Source: Rhyzopertha dominica
Taxonomy: Eukaryota > Arthropoda > Insecta > Coleoptera > Bostrichidae
Length of the DNA: 64,000 nucleotides
Direction of reading: 5' to 3'
NCBI GenBank assembly: GCA_025024175.1
Contig: QCXZ01000042.1
Coordinates: forward strand, 2,311,501 to 2,375,500
The position numbers were made by a program, and so were the translations under genes. Below the pieces are notes generated by a model that saw only the letters and a program-made list of their open reading frames with translations, was not told where the DNA came from and made no database searches. Position 1 is the stretch's first letter. Each line of letters starts with the position of its first letter. This document shows, in pieces, positions 47,501 through 58,387 of the stretch.

Positions 47501-50500
47501 TTGATGCAGCTTCCCTTTTTTCTTCACTTCCATAGGCAATCGAGTACAGGAAATTCTGAAAGTACAGCTTCACTTTCCGCTTTTGCCTGCCACGTCCTCA
47601 GGGAGATTTGCTCTCAACAGTGGGTGCTTGAAAGATGTCTTTGTCATCCGGAAGAACTTTGTCACAACGACAATTTGCTTGACCCGCTGCTGTCGCATTC
47701 ACAGGCTCAACGGCTGCTTCACATGATATGTTATCCGGATGCCAGTTCTACGATTGATGAGCTGGATCAAAAGAGTATGATAACGAGAATATTAGAGGTA
47801 CTTTTGGAGTTCTATGTTGGTAGGGGTAGCTTTGTGTGATGCATCATCATTTCAGAATCTGGAGCAGTGGACTTTGCGCATGTCCTGGTTGGATCTACAG
47901 TTGATGTTCAAGCAGTTCAGCAATAATTCGCCAGAACTTAATCAGTGGTTAGATACCGTAGCTAAAGCAGCCATTGATGTTTTCCAGCTTAGTTCTTCCT
48001 CAACACATTCTCAGTGCTCAGATGAAAAAAAGTGAGTAATGGCATCCCAAAGAAGATGCATTAAAAATTAAAACAAATCCGGTTTTCAGAACCAATGGCT
48101 CTACAAAAAGTAAACAGCCAGGCTCAATATGGTTGGTGGCTCCTCTCGTCTCGAAGCTACCAAGTGCCGTTCAGGGTAGGGTGCTAAAAGTAGCAGGCCA
48201 AGTTTTAGAAGGTGGTGGATGGTGCAAAGAACAGAAAGGCAGAAGAACGAATAACGAAAGCCAGAGCCTGCTGAGCCACCAACCATTTCTACAACTGGTG
48301 CTGACATGCTTGAAAGGGCAAGAAGAGGGGCAAAAGGAAGGACTATTATCGTCACTACACCAGCAGTTATCACAGGTATTACCATACGACGCTCAACAAA
48401 ATATCATTGGTGATTTGATAAAATTTTCTAGCTGGTGTCTTTAGCGAGAGAAGGAAATTTGGCAGACATTTATAACAACGAGAGGACTCTTGATGGCTTG
48501 CAATTGCGATTTTCTCTGGTGGGTGGGGTTTTTGAGGCATTCCAAAGAAGTCAAAGTGCTACCACAGATTGGGCGCTTCTTTTAGTGCAGTTGGTGACAA
48601 ATGGACTTGTTGACTTGCACACTCACAACGAACTGTTCACGACTGTTATTGATATGTTGGCAACTCTGGTACATTCCACTCTAGCAACAGACAGTCAGGT
48701 AAGTTTTTTATAAGGAAAGGGCCTTGCAACCCTTCAACATTTCTTATTCATTCTAGGACGATGGTAGAAAAGTATATCTAAACTTGATGAGAAAACTGAA
48801 AAAAGAAGTGGGAGAAAGACATAATGCTTCACTACAACATGTCCGACAACTGCTCCCCCTGCCAAGGATAGCAACTGAAGTCATTGCAGTCGAACCAACT
48901 GGTTGTCTCACTGACAGCAAAGGAAATAAAATCAGTTTTGATAGTATTGATAAAAAACATGGCTTACAGGTTAGTATAGCTAAATTTTCTGGTTTCCTTT
49001 GCTCATATCTGTATATTTATGTGTACTGACATAGAAATGAATTTTTTTTTCGTATTAGGTTTCTGATAAACAACGGGTGAGCAATTGGGACCTGTTGGAA
49101 GGCATGAAAAATCCAGCACCGTTGTCATGGGCGTGGTTTGGGGCGGTACGCTTAGAAAGGAGACCTTTGGCCTGTGAAGATACCCACAGATTATTGAAGT
49201 ATCACACACACAACTTACAGAAACCTGCTTCTTATTATTTGGAGCCGCCGCCATTGCCTCCAGAAGATTTGGAGCCAGTTCCAGATAAACCGGTATGTTT
49301 TTGCATGACTACAGATATTTACATGTCATGTTGTTGAACTAAATAATTCTAGCAAATGTAAAATTAAAAAAAAAGATCATTGCGTTTTCGTTCCTTAAAT
49401 GTGTTGGATTTGTAATTCTTTAAGACTTTTTATTTTCTTGTGTGACCTTTTTAGTTTGACTCAAACTCTTTCAGGATCTAAAAAACAGAGTACCTGTTCT
49501 TCAAACTGCAAAAATTTGGTTATGACAAAACTTAGTTGGAATGTAATATAAAGTTCAATTTTTTAGTGTTTGTGCAGAAATAAGTTTTGTTAATACTGGT
49601 GGTGGAAATTCAAATATGTTTGCTGTTAAAAATCATTGTCAAAAATTTTATAAGACATAATATTTCTAACATCTTACTATTAAAGTATTCATTTGTATGT
49701 ATTTCCATTTCCAAAGAGGTTCAGATTAAAAACAAAAGAGATGATATTACCAAATTGTACCTGAATCTTTAAAGTATCAAAACCATATTTTGTTACAAAA
49801 GCACAAGGAAAATCAACCGAAGGTAAAAAGTTCTGCCAATTGAATTTGGCTCCATTTTTTCAAATTTTTGCCATTCACCACCCCTAAAGTTTTAACATTT
49901 GTGTTATCTGAAATTCAGTTCAAAAAATGTACTGATGTGGGTTGATAAAGTTTATTGTCAGAAAAATTAACCTACTATTACCATTGGTAATGTGTGATTT
50001 GGTAGAATTTTTTTAAACGTTTTTGGAGATTTTATTGCGGTTTTTTAAGATAAATCTTGTTGTTTTAAGTTTATTCAAATGAAACAGATATGTTGTTTAG
50101 TAATTATTGTTGAATTATTGATAATTCTACCCTCTTAGTACCACTTTAGAGCTACAAAAAAAATACTGTGAATAGGACATGTTTGATTATTTTAATAATG
50201 AAGTGTTTTCTCAAAAAACACTATTAAATGGGGTTGTACCCCACAACTTTAAGGGTAGAAATGGTAAAAGGTGTTTTTCTGAGAAGAAACTTTATCAAGC
50301 TAAATTAATCCAATGTTTTTCAAATTTTTATCTGTAATTTATGAGAAAAAAATGTAGAAAACACTACACACGTTTTTTAGGGATGTCCTTGTGAAACACA
50401 TGGAAGTCAACAGTTTTATAGTTTTCAGAATTTAATGAAACTTGTAACAAATTTACCCTCTGAAGAACAGGTACTTCGATGCAACTTTTTTTTTAAGTAG

Positions 50501-53500
50501 TTGTCATGTGATGTTTTAATACTAGTGTTTAAAATTGCATGTAGTGTCGTGTGTTGCTAGTTTGTGTAGCTTTTTTGTGGTACTGAACCTACAGCTAAAG
50601 GAATGTGACCTGAAGGCGGACACACCCTCCTCGGTCGATCAAAGTCCCGCCGCCCCCGGTAAGGGGAGGGGGAAGGGCCAGAGGAGACCGAGGAAGCCCA
50701 AACCGCCGGCTGGACAGGTGCCGGTCAACCCCATGGCGATGGGTCAGAACCCCATGGCTCAGGGGCAACCGGGTATGGGAATGCAGGGCGTGCCGGGTCC
50801 GAACGCTCAGATGGGTCACATGGGAGTTTATGGGCAGGGTCCCGGAGGGATGCAGCAAACCCAAGGGCAGCAGTTTAACAGTGCCGGGCAACAGCAATGG
50901 TATAACCAACAGCAGGCGCAGCAACAGGGATATTATCAGCATCAAATGTCAAGTGGTGAGTTTTAGAACTTGATTAACAAATTTCTTTTTTAAAATGGTA
51001 AGCCGGCACGGCTAAGTGGATATTTCATTGAATAAATTAATTACAATTTAAACATTTTCTCCAGTTAATTAAAATTAATTAAATTAAATTAGGATGGGCT
51101 GTTTGTTTTATTTTTAATTTAATAACCAACATTATATTTATGTTATGGTGGTAATTATTACTTGTTATACAAATTTCATGTTTTCCCATTCAAAAAACTT
51201 TTTTTTAAGACTAATTCTACTAGAAAAAATATCATACAGAGTCCTGTTAATGCTTATTTTTCCATCTATAGTCACGACTTAGGAACACGCGCAAAAATTA
51301 GCATTGTACTGATTTATGTACAAGATGTCATTCAGACAATTATTCGAACTTAAAACCTTTGAATGTATATATATTTTTGAAGAAATAGAGCTGCCAAGCC
51401 TTTGTTTCAACCCGAAGAATGAATCAGAAGAAATACAACAAAGCTGGAATTAATAAAGATGAATGAATATTGGCGTAGAATTATTAAGTTGTATATAAAA
51501 GGAAAAACCAGACACATTGGTGGAATGAGAAGGTAAAAAGCCAAGTAGCAAAGAAAAAAGAAATATAAGATACAAAGAGCAGAGAATAAAAGTCAAAGAA
51601 TTAGTAAAAGAAGCTAAAAGGGGGGCTTGGGAAGAATTTGGGACGAAAATGGAGGAAAACAGCAAAGCAAACCAGAAACTGTTTTATAAAATACTCAAGA
51701 ATTCCAGAAACGATAAAAAGTGTATTGCGGGTCAGATAAAAAACAAACAAGGGAAAATACTAACAAAAGGTAGTGAAATAATGAACAGATGGAAATAATA
51801 TTTCGAATCTTAACCCAGAAAGTGAAACAAATTGTACAGAAACAGAGAAACAAACTAGAGATACTGAAGAGGAACAACAAAACGTTATAAATGAGGAAGA
51901 AGTAAAAGACAATATATAATATAAAAAGAGGAAATGTGGCAGGGCATGACCATAATGCACCAGAAATGTTGAAAAGTACAGGACCAGAAAAGAGGAAAGT
52001 ACTGACAAGAATTTATAGCTCAAAAGAATCTGCTTAGCATTCTTGGACTTAGAGAAAGCATTTGATAACATCCCTAGAAAAGTGGTCTGGGAATGTATGA
52101 AGAAAAGGGAAACCAAAAAATTGAGCACCGACGGAGCTCTGTATGATAATGTTTTCTAGTAGAATTAGTCTGGAAAACATGATTATCTTATAAATGCCTT
52201 GATTTTTTTAAATCCAAAAAATTGTATTTATTTCAGGCACACAAAGTTATACTTTCACTAAGTTTCATTAAAACTTGATTATTTTTGTAAAATGAAAAAT
52301 ATAAAATGAAAAAACAAGAAAAAAGTAGTTTTTCACATTTTTCTCAGAAATTTTAAGGTTATAATAAAATGTAACCAGACAGAAGTTGTTGATTTTTTCA
52401 TTATCTACAACTTTTTTTTTACGTCAACTTCCGGTGCAAGAATGCGATTTTTGTCTTTTCAACCCCCCCCCCTACACCGCTACTGACGCTTTTTTATTTA
52501 TTATATTACTCTTCGTCACTCCATCCTTGGATAACACTTTTTTTCTCTCTAAATACAATTTGGTTGGACTATTTATCCAGTGCACATTTAGTGATAGATT
52601 ATTGCAGTAGGCTATACAGAAAGTAACAAATAAATCTTGACAGCTTTGCAGATTTGTTATTTTTTCTTTGTTTGAGAAATATGACATTTATATGAAATTA
52701 TTGGTAAGTTTCTTTTATGCTGCAAATAGAACTGAAAATGTGTAACATTATTTGAGGTCATTCTCTAATTTTCCAGTTAATCGTTTCGAAAGGCCGCAGC
52801 AGATAAATCAATCAAAACAGGCTCTGTCTAATATGCTAAGACAGAGAAACCCATTGAATCATCAATTCATGGGACCTGGTCAAACTCCTGGAACTCCGCA
52901 AGCTGGTGGTTACGGACCTATGCAAAGATATCCTGCTAGACAACCGATGAGACAACAGCATCCTACAGCCATGCAGAATCAGGTATGACATTTATTTTTT
53001 TAACTTTGACCTGCACGTATTTCACCCAGTGAACCCTCAGCAGCATTAAATTAGCAGTACAGTGTTTATTTATGTTCAAATATACAAATTAAGGTAAAAT
53101 GATGAATAATACATGATAGAAGATATTTTCAAAAATAACAAAGTTCTTGTGCCAGCAATTACTTATTCAGTATTCTAGCTATTGATTTTATTTTTTTAGG
53201 ATTAAATTCAGGATATTCAATTAATTTTTTTGCCCACAGAACATGTTTGCGCAACAATACCCTACGATGCAGAACACCATGCCCCAACAATATGGAAACT
53301 ACCCGAACAATCCCAACACAATGATGCAAGGCAACATGGCACCAGCTAACCAACAGATGATGCAGGGCAGCCAACCTGCCATGTTCCAGCAGCAAAGTTT
53401 TGCCCAAAGACCATCCCAACCGGATTACAGAGGGATGGTGCAAAATCCACGTGCCCCTTACATGCAACAGGCACCTAATGTCACAATGAATGCCAACTTG

Positions 53501-54301
53501 TCGGCTATGAGCGGAATGGGAGGCCAGGGAGGTCCAGCCCCTCCTTATTCCAGGTAGGAGTACCACTTGGTTCCGTTCTTGTACATTATGATCAGCTTGT
53601 GCATTCATTCAGTTGTCAAGAACAGAACCAGCGTAAAACAACACAACATCATCAGCAAACAGAGTCAGCATACCAACATTAACACTAGAAATGTCATTTA
53701 TAAATATGAGAAATGCATGGACCCTTGAAGTACACATTGTATAACTGCAGTTACAGATTTACTCAAACGAATATTTGTGTTACCCTTTAATGAATCAACC
53801 ATTTCATAAATTTTATTTAGATTCGTTTTTTCACAATATAGAGACATAGCTGTATTATAACTGAGTTTGGAATGGTTGCTACTACATCGCTGGCAATCCA
53901 AGATTTTATGATCCTCATGCTTGATACTTTCAACCTTTGTTTTGTTATTAGTCCTAACAAGATTTTGTTATAAGAAGAAAAGGAATTTTATTGTGTAATT
54001 TGTTGAGAAATAGTGACCATGAAGATTAAAAAAAAGTACCTATTCCCTCTTGTTAGTATGTTTTGTGCTCTTTAGGCCAGCTGGTCAAGGTATGCAACCT
54101 GGAGTACCAACGCAGCAGAGCCAATTCCAGCAGCAGAGAATGAGACAGCAAATGCTCGCGATGCAGCAGCAGCAACAGCAACAGCAGGGTGGGCCACAGG
54201 GGGCACAGGCGTCCCCAGCACTGATGGCACAGCTGGCACAAAGGCACAACATGAATCAGAACCCATATCAACATCAACCACCACCTTACAACAATATGTA
54301 A
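29925..54301 (+). CDS. kto: Mediator subunit 12 (MED12 / kohtalo)
   Basis: Twenty-three coding exons join in frame to 6210 nt, 2069 aa: 29925-30122, 30419-30770, 31007-31189, 31248-31601, 32311-32574, 34763-34863, 35320-35601, 39835-39987, 40053-40821, 41088-41427, 41570-41774, 41853-41963, 44772-45124, 47536-47797, 47856-48031, 48090-48375, 48432-48698, 48757-48969, 49059-49292, 50595-50955, 52777-52982, 53240-53553 and 54076-54301. MED12 links Cyclin C-CDK8 to MED13 in the Mediator kinase module and activates CDK8. Visible features: the N-terminal '[22 protein letters not shown]' type region with KQGF at 41-44 (the kinase-activating segment), the Med12 domain around residue 184 (EWT), the LCEWAV motif at 500-505, 'ALPSLLK'-type helices, and a Gln/Met/Pro-rich C-terminal tail. 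Several introns carry transposons. Confidence 0.96.
33357..33907. mobile_element. Short element with CAGTG...CACTG ends nested in element B
   Basis: The left end, CAGTGATGCCAACTTGGCGG, and the right end, whose reverse complement reads CAGTGTTGCCACTGGGGCTG, form an imperfect inverted repeat of about 35 bp (with 'GAT', 'AATTC' and 'CTAG' words in step). Length is 551 bp with no coding sequence recognised. Target duplication is not clear. CAGTGnTGCCAA ends are a known pattern for P-like or related short elements in insects, but class assignment is uncertain. Confidence 0.55.
33993..34136 (-). pseudogene. THAP zinc-finger fragment
   Basis: From ATG 34136 the frame reads [12 protein letters not shown], then N-T-S and later '[20 protein letters not shown]', stopping after 47 residues. 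This matches the first half of a THAP (C2CH) DNA-binding domain: Cys-x-V-P-x-Cys, an aromatic-plus-P loop, and Arg-Arg-xx-Trp. The second half (the C...H pair and the AVPTIF-type end) is missing. THAP domains are N-terminal in P-element-type transposases and in host proteins derived from them. The location inside a repeated element favours a transposon origin. Confidence 0.6.
36251..39273 (+). mobile_element. Long-TIR D,D41D Tc1/mariner-class transposon
   Basis: Ends are CAGGGTGTCCAGAGCTAGCG at the left and its reverse complement at the right, flanked by TA (36249-36250 and 39274-39275). The inverted arms are long: about 36251-36970 and 38455-39273. The right arm carries an extra segment of about 120 bp (about 38655-38775) absent from the left. 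Each arm also contains an internal 60-bp unit with its own CAGGGTG...CACCCTG ends. One transposase frame lies between the arms (37230-38291). It interrupts the LINE in MED12 intron 7. Confidence 0.93.
37230..38291 (+). pseudogene. D,D41D transposase with a single in-frame stop
   Basis: One frame runs from 37230 to the stop at 38289-38291 and is broken only by a TAA at 37410-37412. The N-terminal part (37230-37409) is a DUF4817-type helix-turn-helix: '[16 protein letters not shown]', '[20 protein letters not shown]'. After the stop comes a second DNA-binding segment, '[20 protein letters not shown]', then catalytic motifs '[13 protein letters not shown]', '[10 protein letters not shown]' and '[14 protein letters not shown]'. 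Spacing between the second and third Asp is 41. No ATG opens the domain: the first is at 37260 and the upstream part begins with TTG, so the natural start may be lost. D,D41D with this layout fits the VISITOR/mori group of the IS630-Tc1-mariner superfamily (inference). Confidence 0.85.
41964..44771. other. MED12 intron 12
   Basis: A 2.8-kb intron mostly filled by the fold-back element at 42286-44104. A further CAGGGTGGTCCATAAG end-like sequence at about 44178 lacks a visible partner. Four ambiguous bases lie at 42192, 42230 and 42260-42261. Confidence 0.7.
42286..44104. repeat. Four-armed palindromic (fold-back) element
   Basis: Outer ends are CAGGATGAGCAAATAAGAGA at the left and its reverse complement at the right, with TA on both sides (42284-42285 and 44105-44106). 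Four modules alternate in orientation: about 42286-42840 forward, 42841-43235 reverse, 43236-43555 forward, and 43556-44104 reverse. All four carry the same landmarks: CAAGAGGGCG or its complement, TTTTTATAAAAAGCAATTTTAAGTGTC, and TAATATAGA. Two outer modules also carry the terminal piece with TGGCCGGTCATATCTCATAA. No open frame is long enough to be a transposase. Confidence 0.85.
45435..45860. repeat. Tandem repeat, ~175-bp unit, about 2.4 copies
   Basis: AAATAAAAATTTNCAAANAGG recurs at 45435, 45605 and 45782, spaced 170 and 177 bp. Each copy continues through 'GGAATTAATTTNTTCAG', 'AAAATTAGCAGCAT' and 'AGATTTTAAATAGCTTTTG' in the same order. The third copy stops around 45850. Divergence between copies is moderate. 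It is a small satellite-like array inside an intron. Confidence 0.8.
45985..46075 (-). pseudogene. Small antisense LINE RT fragment
   Basis: The minus strand reads '[20 protein letters not shown]', the RT motif normally seen as GVPQGSxLGPLLFxLYxND. Only about 90 bp are recognisable. It lies in MED12 intron 13. Confidence 0.6.
49293..50594. other. MED12 intron 19, nothing recognised
   Basis: A 1.3-kb AT-rich intron. No mobile element or open frame with a domain was recognised. The region corresponds to the variable linker that precedes the C-terminal tail in MED12, so a missed small exon cannot be excluded, although the frame joins correctly without one. Confidence 0.5.
51420..52130 (+). pseudogene. 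LINE fragment in MED12 intron 20
   Basis: Broken frames read 'RHIGGMRR', then in the right frame '[20 protein letters not shown]' and '[20 protein letters not shown]' (about 51560-51690), '[20 protein letters not shown]' (about 51735-51798) and '[20 protein letters not shown]' (about 52040-52100). This is the linker and start of the RT palm of an RTE/R1-like LINE, with the RT fingers deleted between about 51950 and 52035. Same class as the tail at 22780-23460, so the two could be pieces of one family. Confidence 0.75.
53590..53930 (-). pseudogene. Antisense LINE RT fragment in MED12 intron 22
   Basis: On the minus strand 53901-53698 reads '[16 protein letters not shown]', '[19 protein letters not shown]' and '[11 protein letters not shown]'. 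After a stop it continues as '[19 protein letters not shown]' (about 53690-53630). These are the GVPQGSxLGP and FADD boxes of a Jockey/CR1-type RT, with several changes. It is antisense to MED12. Confidence 0.7.
54163..54187 (+). repeat. CAG/CAA run coding for poly-Gln in MED12
   Basis: Mixed CAG and CAA codons encode eight consecutive Gln in exon 23, next to '[10 protein letters not shown]'. The codon mixture limits slippage. It is part of the Gln-rich (opa-like) tail typical of animal MED12. Confidence 0.85.
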
Positions 54302-54430
54302 GGGACACGGGACCTATGGAAATTTGTTTTTAAGCAATGGTTTTATGTGAATGACGTAAAAGGGGATCGAATGTAATTGTAAATTTGTGTCAAGCTTTTA
54401 AAAAATAAATTATAGATAATTTTAACTGAT
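54302..54430 (+). terminator. MED12 3' end with poly(A) signal
   Basis: After the TAA at 54299-54301, AATAAA occurs at 54404-54409, followed by a T-rich region and 'TGTGTTTGTGTTG' (54437-54450), a plausible GU-rich downstream element. This gives a short 3' UTR of about 125 bp. Confidence 0.65.
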
Positions 54431-55195
54431 TTTCTATGTGTTTGTGTTGCTGATTATAAGCGTAAACATTGAGAAGACACCAAATAAACATGTGCAGATG
54501 TCACCTCTTGTGTCAAAAGAGTGTGGTAAAACTTCAAGTGCCCAAAGGTAAGTAAACATTTGTGTTATGTCATACTTTTACATACAACAATCTATGTCTG
54601 TTATTTTTTTTGAGGATTTTGTTCATAGTTTTGATGCAGAAACAAAGTCTGTTCTGTCTTAAACAATTCACTGCAAAGACTAAGACTATATCCCCACTAA
54701 TAAACTATTTATATCCAAGGATGTTGCGATTTAATATACTTTTAAAATAATGGTGGAGGCGCCAGTATCGTGTTGAAGTATATAACTAACCTGAACTTAA
54801 CTAGACTGTGCTCAAAAATATCACAGAAGTGGAAGTAATCATTATAGATTTGTAACAAATGTCTAGTTACTCCAGTTGAACCATAATTAGTCCTATGTCT
54901 TGCAATGGCAAAGATTGAGATCTTGTACCTCTAGAAGGGACTTTAAAATAAATTAATGATAAAATTTCAGGGCAGTAAACTAAGTTGATAGCCAATTTGT
55001 ACAAAAATACTGCACTTAAAAATCTACATTCCAATGAAGTAAAGCCCAAAAGTTGCAGCCAACACCATCAGCCACACCTCTATATGGAAAATGCATCTTC
55101 ACAAACAATACTTAACACACTTATGCTGAACACTTTCAAGTGTTTTAACGTGAATCTCATACAGAGGATTCCAAATTATTCAAGGACACTGCGAA
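54431..55195. other. Intergenic stretch downstream of MED12
   Basis: AT-rich, with open frames under 85 codons and no recognisable domain. The right end grades into the antisense LINE at 55196. Confidence 0.3.
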
Positions 55196-55640
55196 TTAAA
55201 TCAAAATACAAAGCTCATGGATATGCTCAGTGCATCTAATTAAAAAACCCAGTAGCCTAAAACACTTCATTACAACTTTGTCAATATGCTCTTTAAGTGA
55301 CAATGAATGATCAAAGATTAGACCTAAATCGGAAATGGACAAAACTAAATTTAAACTGACATCATTTAGCACATAATCATACATAATTGGTGTACACTTG
55401 CAATGAAAGCTCATTACTTTACACTTACATTTAAATTCAAAAAGTTTCCTTACAATAACAGTTTAAATTATCTAAATCTTTCTGTAGCTTAACACAATCT
55501 TCACTACTATTACCCACAGCATAAAACTTGAAATCATCGGCATACAACAAGCATGTACTAAAACGAAAACAACTAGAAATATCATTTATGAACAACAAAA
55601 TCAGTATAGGTCCTAAATGAGAATGAGTTCAAATAAGTGA
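55196..55640 (-). pseudogene. Antisense LINE RT fragment with intact YADD
   Basis: On the minus strand the region reads 'LGPILILLFINDISSCFRF', 'CLLYADDFKFYAVGN' and 'CVKLQKDLDNLNCYC' (about 55620-55460). After a break, 55414-55196 gives 'YVLNDVSLNLVLSISDLGLI' and 'FDHSLSLKEHIDKVVMKCFR'. This is the catalytic palm and thumb of a Jockey/CR1-like LINE. The fragment is 5'-truncated and interrupted. Confidence 0.8.
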
Positions 55641-55716
55641 TTTCCAGCGTTTCAATTATTTTTATTTAAATTAATTGTTTTGGTTTAATAAAAACTATTA
55701 TGTATTCAATCCACAG

Positions 55717-57561
55717 TAGTAGATAGAGAGATATACGCACGACGCCGTGTGGAGCGGGCCGATTTCGTAGCCAGTCACTTTAGAGAGAGATAGAGAATAG
55801 TGGGAATCACTCCGCTTTGCATAAGGCTACTTTACAGTTCACGCTGTGTTGATAATATCAGTTTGATTCCCAAAATTACCTAAGCGAATAGTGATGGTTC
55901 ATTTATCATTCAAAAAGTGTGGAAATGATAAGATTCTGTTGTTACTTGTGGCAACAATTTTAGAACAGATTTGCGTCAGAAAATGAGAATCCGCTGCAAA
56001 TGGACTCAATACTTCCAGATCAAGTTGTCAAAATGATATTTACGCTTTTATTTCGTATATTATATTGAGCATTTTTTATCTCTAGACATTTTTTCTACGA
56101 CAAATGGTTCTTGTGATATTAGCAAAAATCCATAAATTTGTAAAATCAGTTTTTTATAAATACCTCGAAAACTAAACAAAACAATTGCAAGAGTGTTTTC
56201 TATATAATAGCAAAACTTTAAAAAAGTTCTGTGGACAGGGTCCAAAATTAATTTTTTTTAATATTTCAAAAATGTCAAAATTTTGGAAACATTTTTTAAA
56301 CACTTTTTGGGAAAAATTTTATTTCCTATCGGATGGTATTTTCATATTTGAATATATTAAGTATTTTCGACATATTTGGCAAAAACCAGTTTTTTTAAAT
56401 GACCGTTTTTTCTTCTAAACAATTTGCTGCACCGAAAATTAGGGACAAATAATACTCGCAATTATACTACTAATCACATACTAAAAGGCAAAAAATAAAA
56501 GTTTGCAAAAAGGGTAGTTACCCCAAAATTTTAGGGAAGGGGGCCCTATACCCTACTCACCCCAAAAGCCACATTTCAAGTTCATATGTTGTCTTTCGAG
56601 TTATCGCGTCCACACACAGACAGACATACAAACACGAAATTTTTGCTCAAATTTTGTTTTTGGATGTTTTCCAGCATTTTAAAGTGATTGAGCAAATTAA
56701 AAAAAATTGAAAATTTCTTTCGCGATACAATACTTCCCATCCGTTGGACGTGGAAGTAAAATTAAGTACAGAAATACGACTATTCTATATATTTCTTATA
56801 TAATGAGGGTAATACTTAATTCGCACTAAATTTCAGAAGTATATCAAATAAGAGTGTTATGAAATAAAAAGTGGTGCTTCTGCATTCAACGTTTAGTAAA
56901 AATGCACATACAAGAGGATCTAAAAATTAAAAAAACTGTAACTTAGATTCCTTCTTCTTTCTTGCACTTGATATATCAGTATCTCTGTCATTGTGCTTAT
57001 AGTACTATTTAATTCTAATTATAATATAACAATAAACAAAATTTTGAAAGTATTTCTGCTTTGTGTTCTTTACAAGGAAACGAAATAGAACATGTGTTTG
57101 AAAACAATTCATCCACTACATTGTCAAAAACAACACTGTGAATATGTTTGGTTAAAATATTTTTTTTAACTGTAAAATGATCTGATTTGGATGATTTAGC
57201 CGCCTTCTGGATTTTAAAATAGTAAGTGTAGATGAAGACCAGTTGTATCAGAAACATTTGTTTGGTGAAGATGGTCCCTACATGTGGAGCATTTCGATGA
57301 TTAATTTTTTTTTGCATATTAAGGTGTATCGGAAGAATTACTGTTACAGTTCGGCACCACACAATACTTTCCTATTTTTGTTATTTCAAAAAACTTCATA
57401 CAACTACCACACCGAATGTATGGTTATGCATGTCACTGGCCAGCGCTTTTACTACTATATTGCATCTCTTACTAGACCTCTCTCTCCCACACTGACTACG
57501 AATCTGGGCCGCAGTTGCATACAGTTATCATAGGGTCGTGCGTATACCTCTCTATCTACTA
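55717..57561. mobile_element. 1.85-kb DNA element with ~100-bp inverted ends
   Basis: The left end TAGTAGATAGAGAGATATAC, continuing GCACGAC, is matched by the right end ending in ...CTCTCTATCTACTA. Inverted similarity continues inward through a C/G-rich word (GCGGGCC / GGGCCGC), 'TTCGTAGCCAGT' / 'ACTGACTACGAA' and a GAGAGAGA run. No target duplication is clear. On the minus strand 57362-57015 is open for 115 codons and ends 'FPCKEHKAEILSKFCLLLYYN'. The Cys-Lys-Glu-His-Lys piece resembles the C-terminus of P-element/THAP-type transposases, a weak match. Otherwise no domain is visible. Confidence 0.7.
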
Positions 57562-57792
57562 CCGCGATTCAATCTTATAGATTCATTATTTTTGCGGCAG
57601 TTAGGACCGAAGTTATCACCCCACATATTAGATAGTGCTCAACGTCTTGTTTCATAATCTAACTACAGTACCTTTTTGGTAATAAATCCACCAATAATTA
57701 CAACTACCACTGTTTAAGAAAGGTTTTAAAGCTGCTAATGTGTTTTAAATATTCAGACAACGCTACAAGGCATAAAAGAGCTTTNTTGTATA

Positions 57793-58387
57793 TGGGGCAT
57801 TCCACATGAAGCGCACAGGTAAAAAAACTCAATGTTTCTGATTTCAGTAATATTTAAGTATGTTCTTCCTATACATGTCCTTGATACGTGTAACAAATAT
57901 TTTTGTAATATGACTGGTTAAGGAGTTGAGACTGTATTTCCAGTCTAGCTCCTAATCCACTTCCACACCCATTATAAAACTTAGCAATGATGTTCTATAC
58001 AATATTAGCTATTGTCAGAAAAAAAAATAAAAGAAATCGAAATGGTCTAACTTTGTAAAATTCAAGATAAAAGAACTAAATCGCATTGATTTAATGAAAA
58101 AAAAAATTTTTTTCATTTTCAAAAATATAATTAAAAAGCTCATTAAGTGAAGTAATAAATCCACTGGTTTAATTATTTTAATCTATAATTTTATGACTTG
58201 GCAATCGGCTTTGAAGTACTGTATGTTCACTGGTTGGTCAAAATTCCCTTAACTCCTTAACCAGTCATTATATTACAAAACTATTTGGTACAGATATTAA
58301 GGACATGTATAGGTAGAACACACTCAAATATTACTGAATTTAGAAACATCAAGTTTTTTCACCCGTCCACTTCACGTGGAATGCCAC
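57793..58387. repeat. 0.6-kb fold-back element
   Basis: Inverted arms of about 150 bp: GGGGCATTCCACATGAAG at the left, and at the right ...CTTCACGTGGAATGCCAC. Shared inner words include 'TTACTGAA'/'TTCAGTAA', 'GGACATGTATAGG' with its complement, and 'TGACTGGTTAAGGAGTT' with its complement. A spacer of about 250 bp without coding capacity separates them. This is typical of a short non-autonomous element. One ambiguous base lies at 57785. Confidence 0.8.

Larger units (their letters stand above)
45125..47535. other. MED12 intron 13
   Basis: A 2.4-kb intron that contains a tandem repeat (45435-45860) and a small antisense LINE piece (45985-46075). The rest, 46120-47535, is AT-rich with nothing recognisable. 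Confidence 0.7.
44772..54301 (+). other. kto: MED12 exons 13-23: C-terminal half and Gln-rich tail
   Basis: Exons 13-19 carry the conserved blocks '[13 protein letters not shown]', '[13 protein letters not shown]', '[17 protein letters not shown]', '[20 protein letters not shown]', '[17 protein letters not shown]', '[19 protein letters not shown]', '[13 protein letters not shown]' and '[16 protein letters not shown]', followed by '[15 protein letters not shown]'. Introns 14-17 are 56-58 bp long. Exons 20-23 form a low-complexity tail: a Lys/Arg/Pro linker, then Met/Gly/Gln/Pro repeats and an eight-Gln run. The tail corresponds to the family's PQL/opa region that contacts transcription factors such as beta-catenin in animals (family knowledge). 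It is shorter than the vertebrate tail. Confidence 0.9.

Noticed and set aside
48376..48431. Read-through of the 56-bp segment as coding
   Set aside because: Keeping it leads to a stop within about 20 codons. Removing it with GT-AG borders restores the conserved MED12 frame.
50595..50945. 116-codon minus frame across MED12 exon 20
   Set aside because: Shadow of the Met/Gly/Gln-rich coding exon on the + strand. Its His/Leu-rich translation arises from the repeat.
53159..53608. 149-codon minus frame across MED12 exon 22
   Set aside because: Antisense shadow of a low-complexity coding exon whose + strand frame joins correctly to its neighbours.
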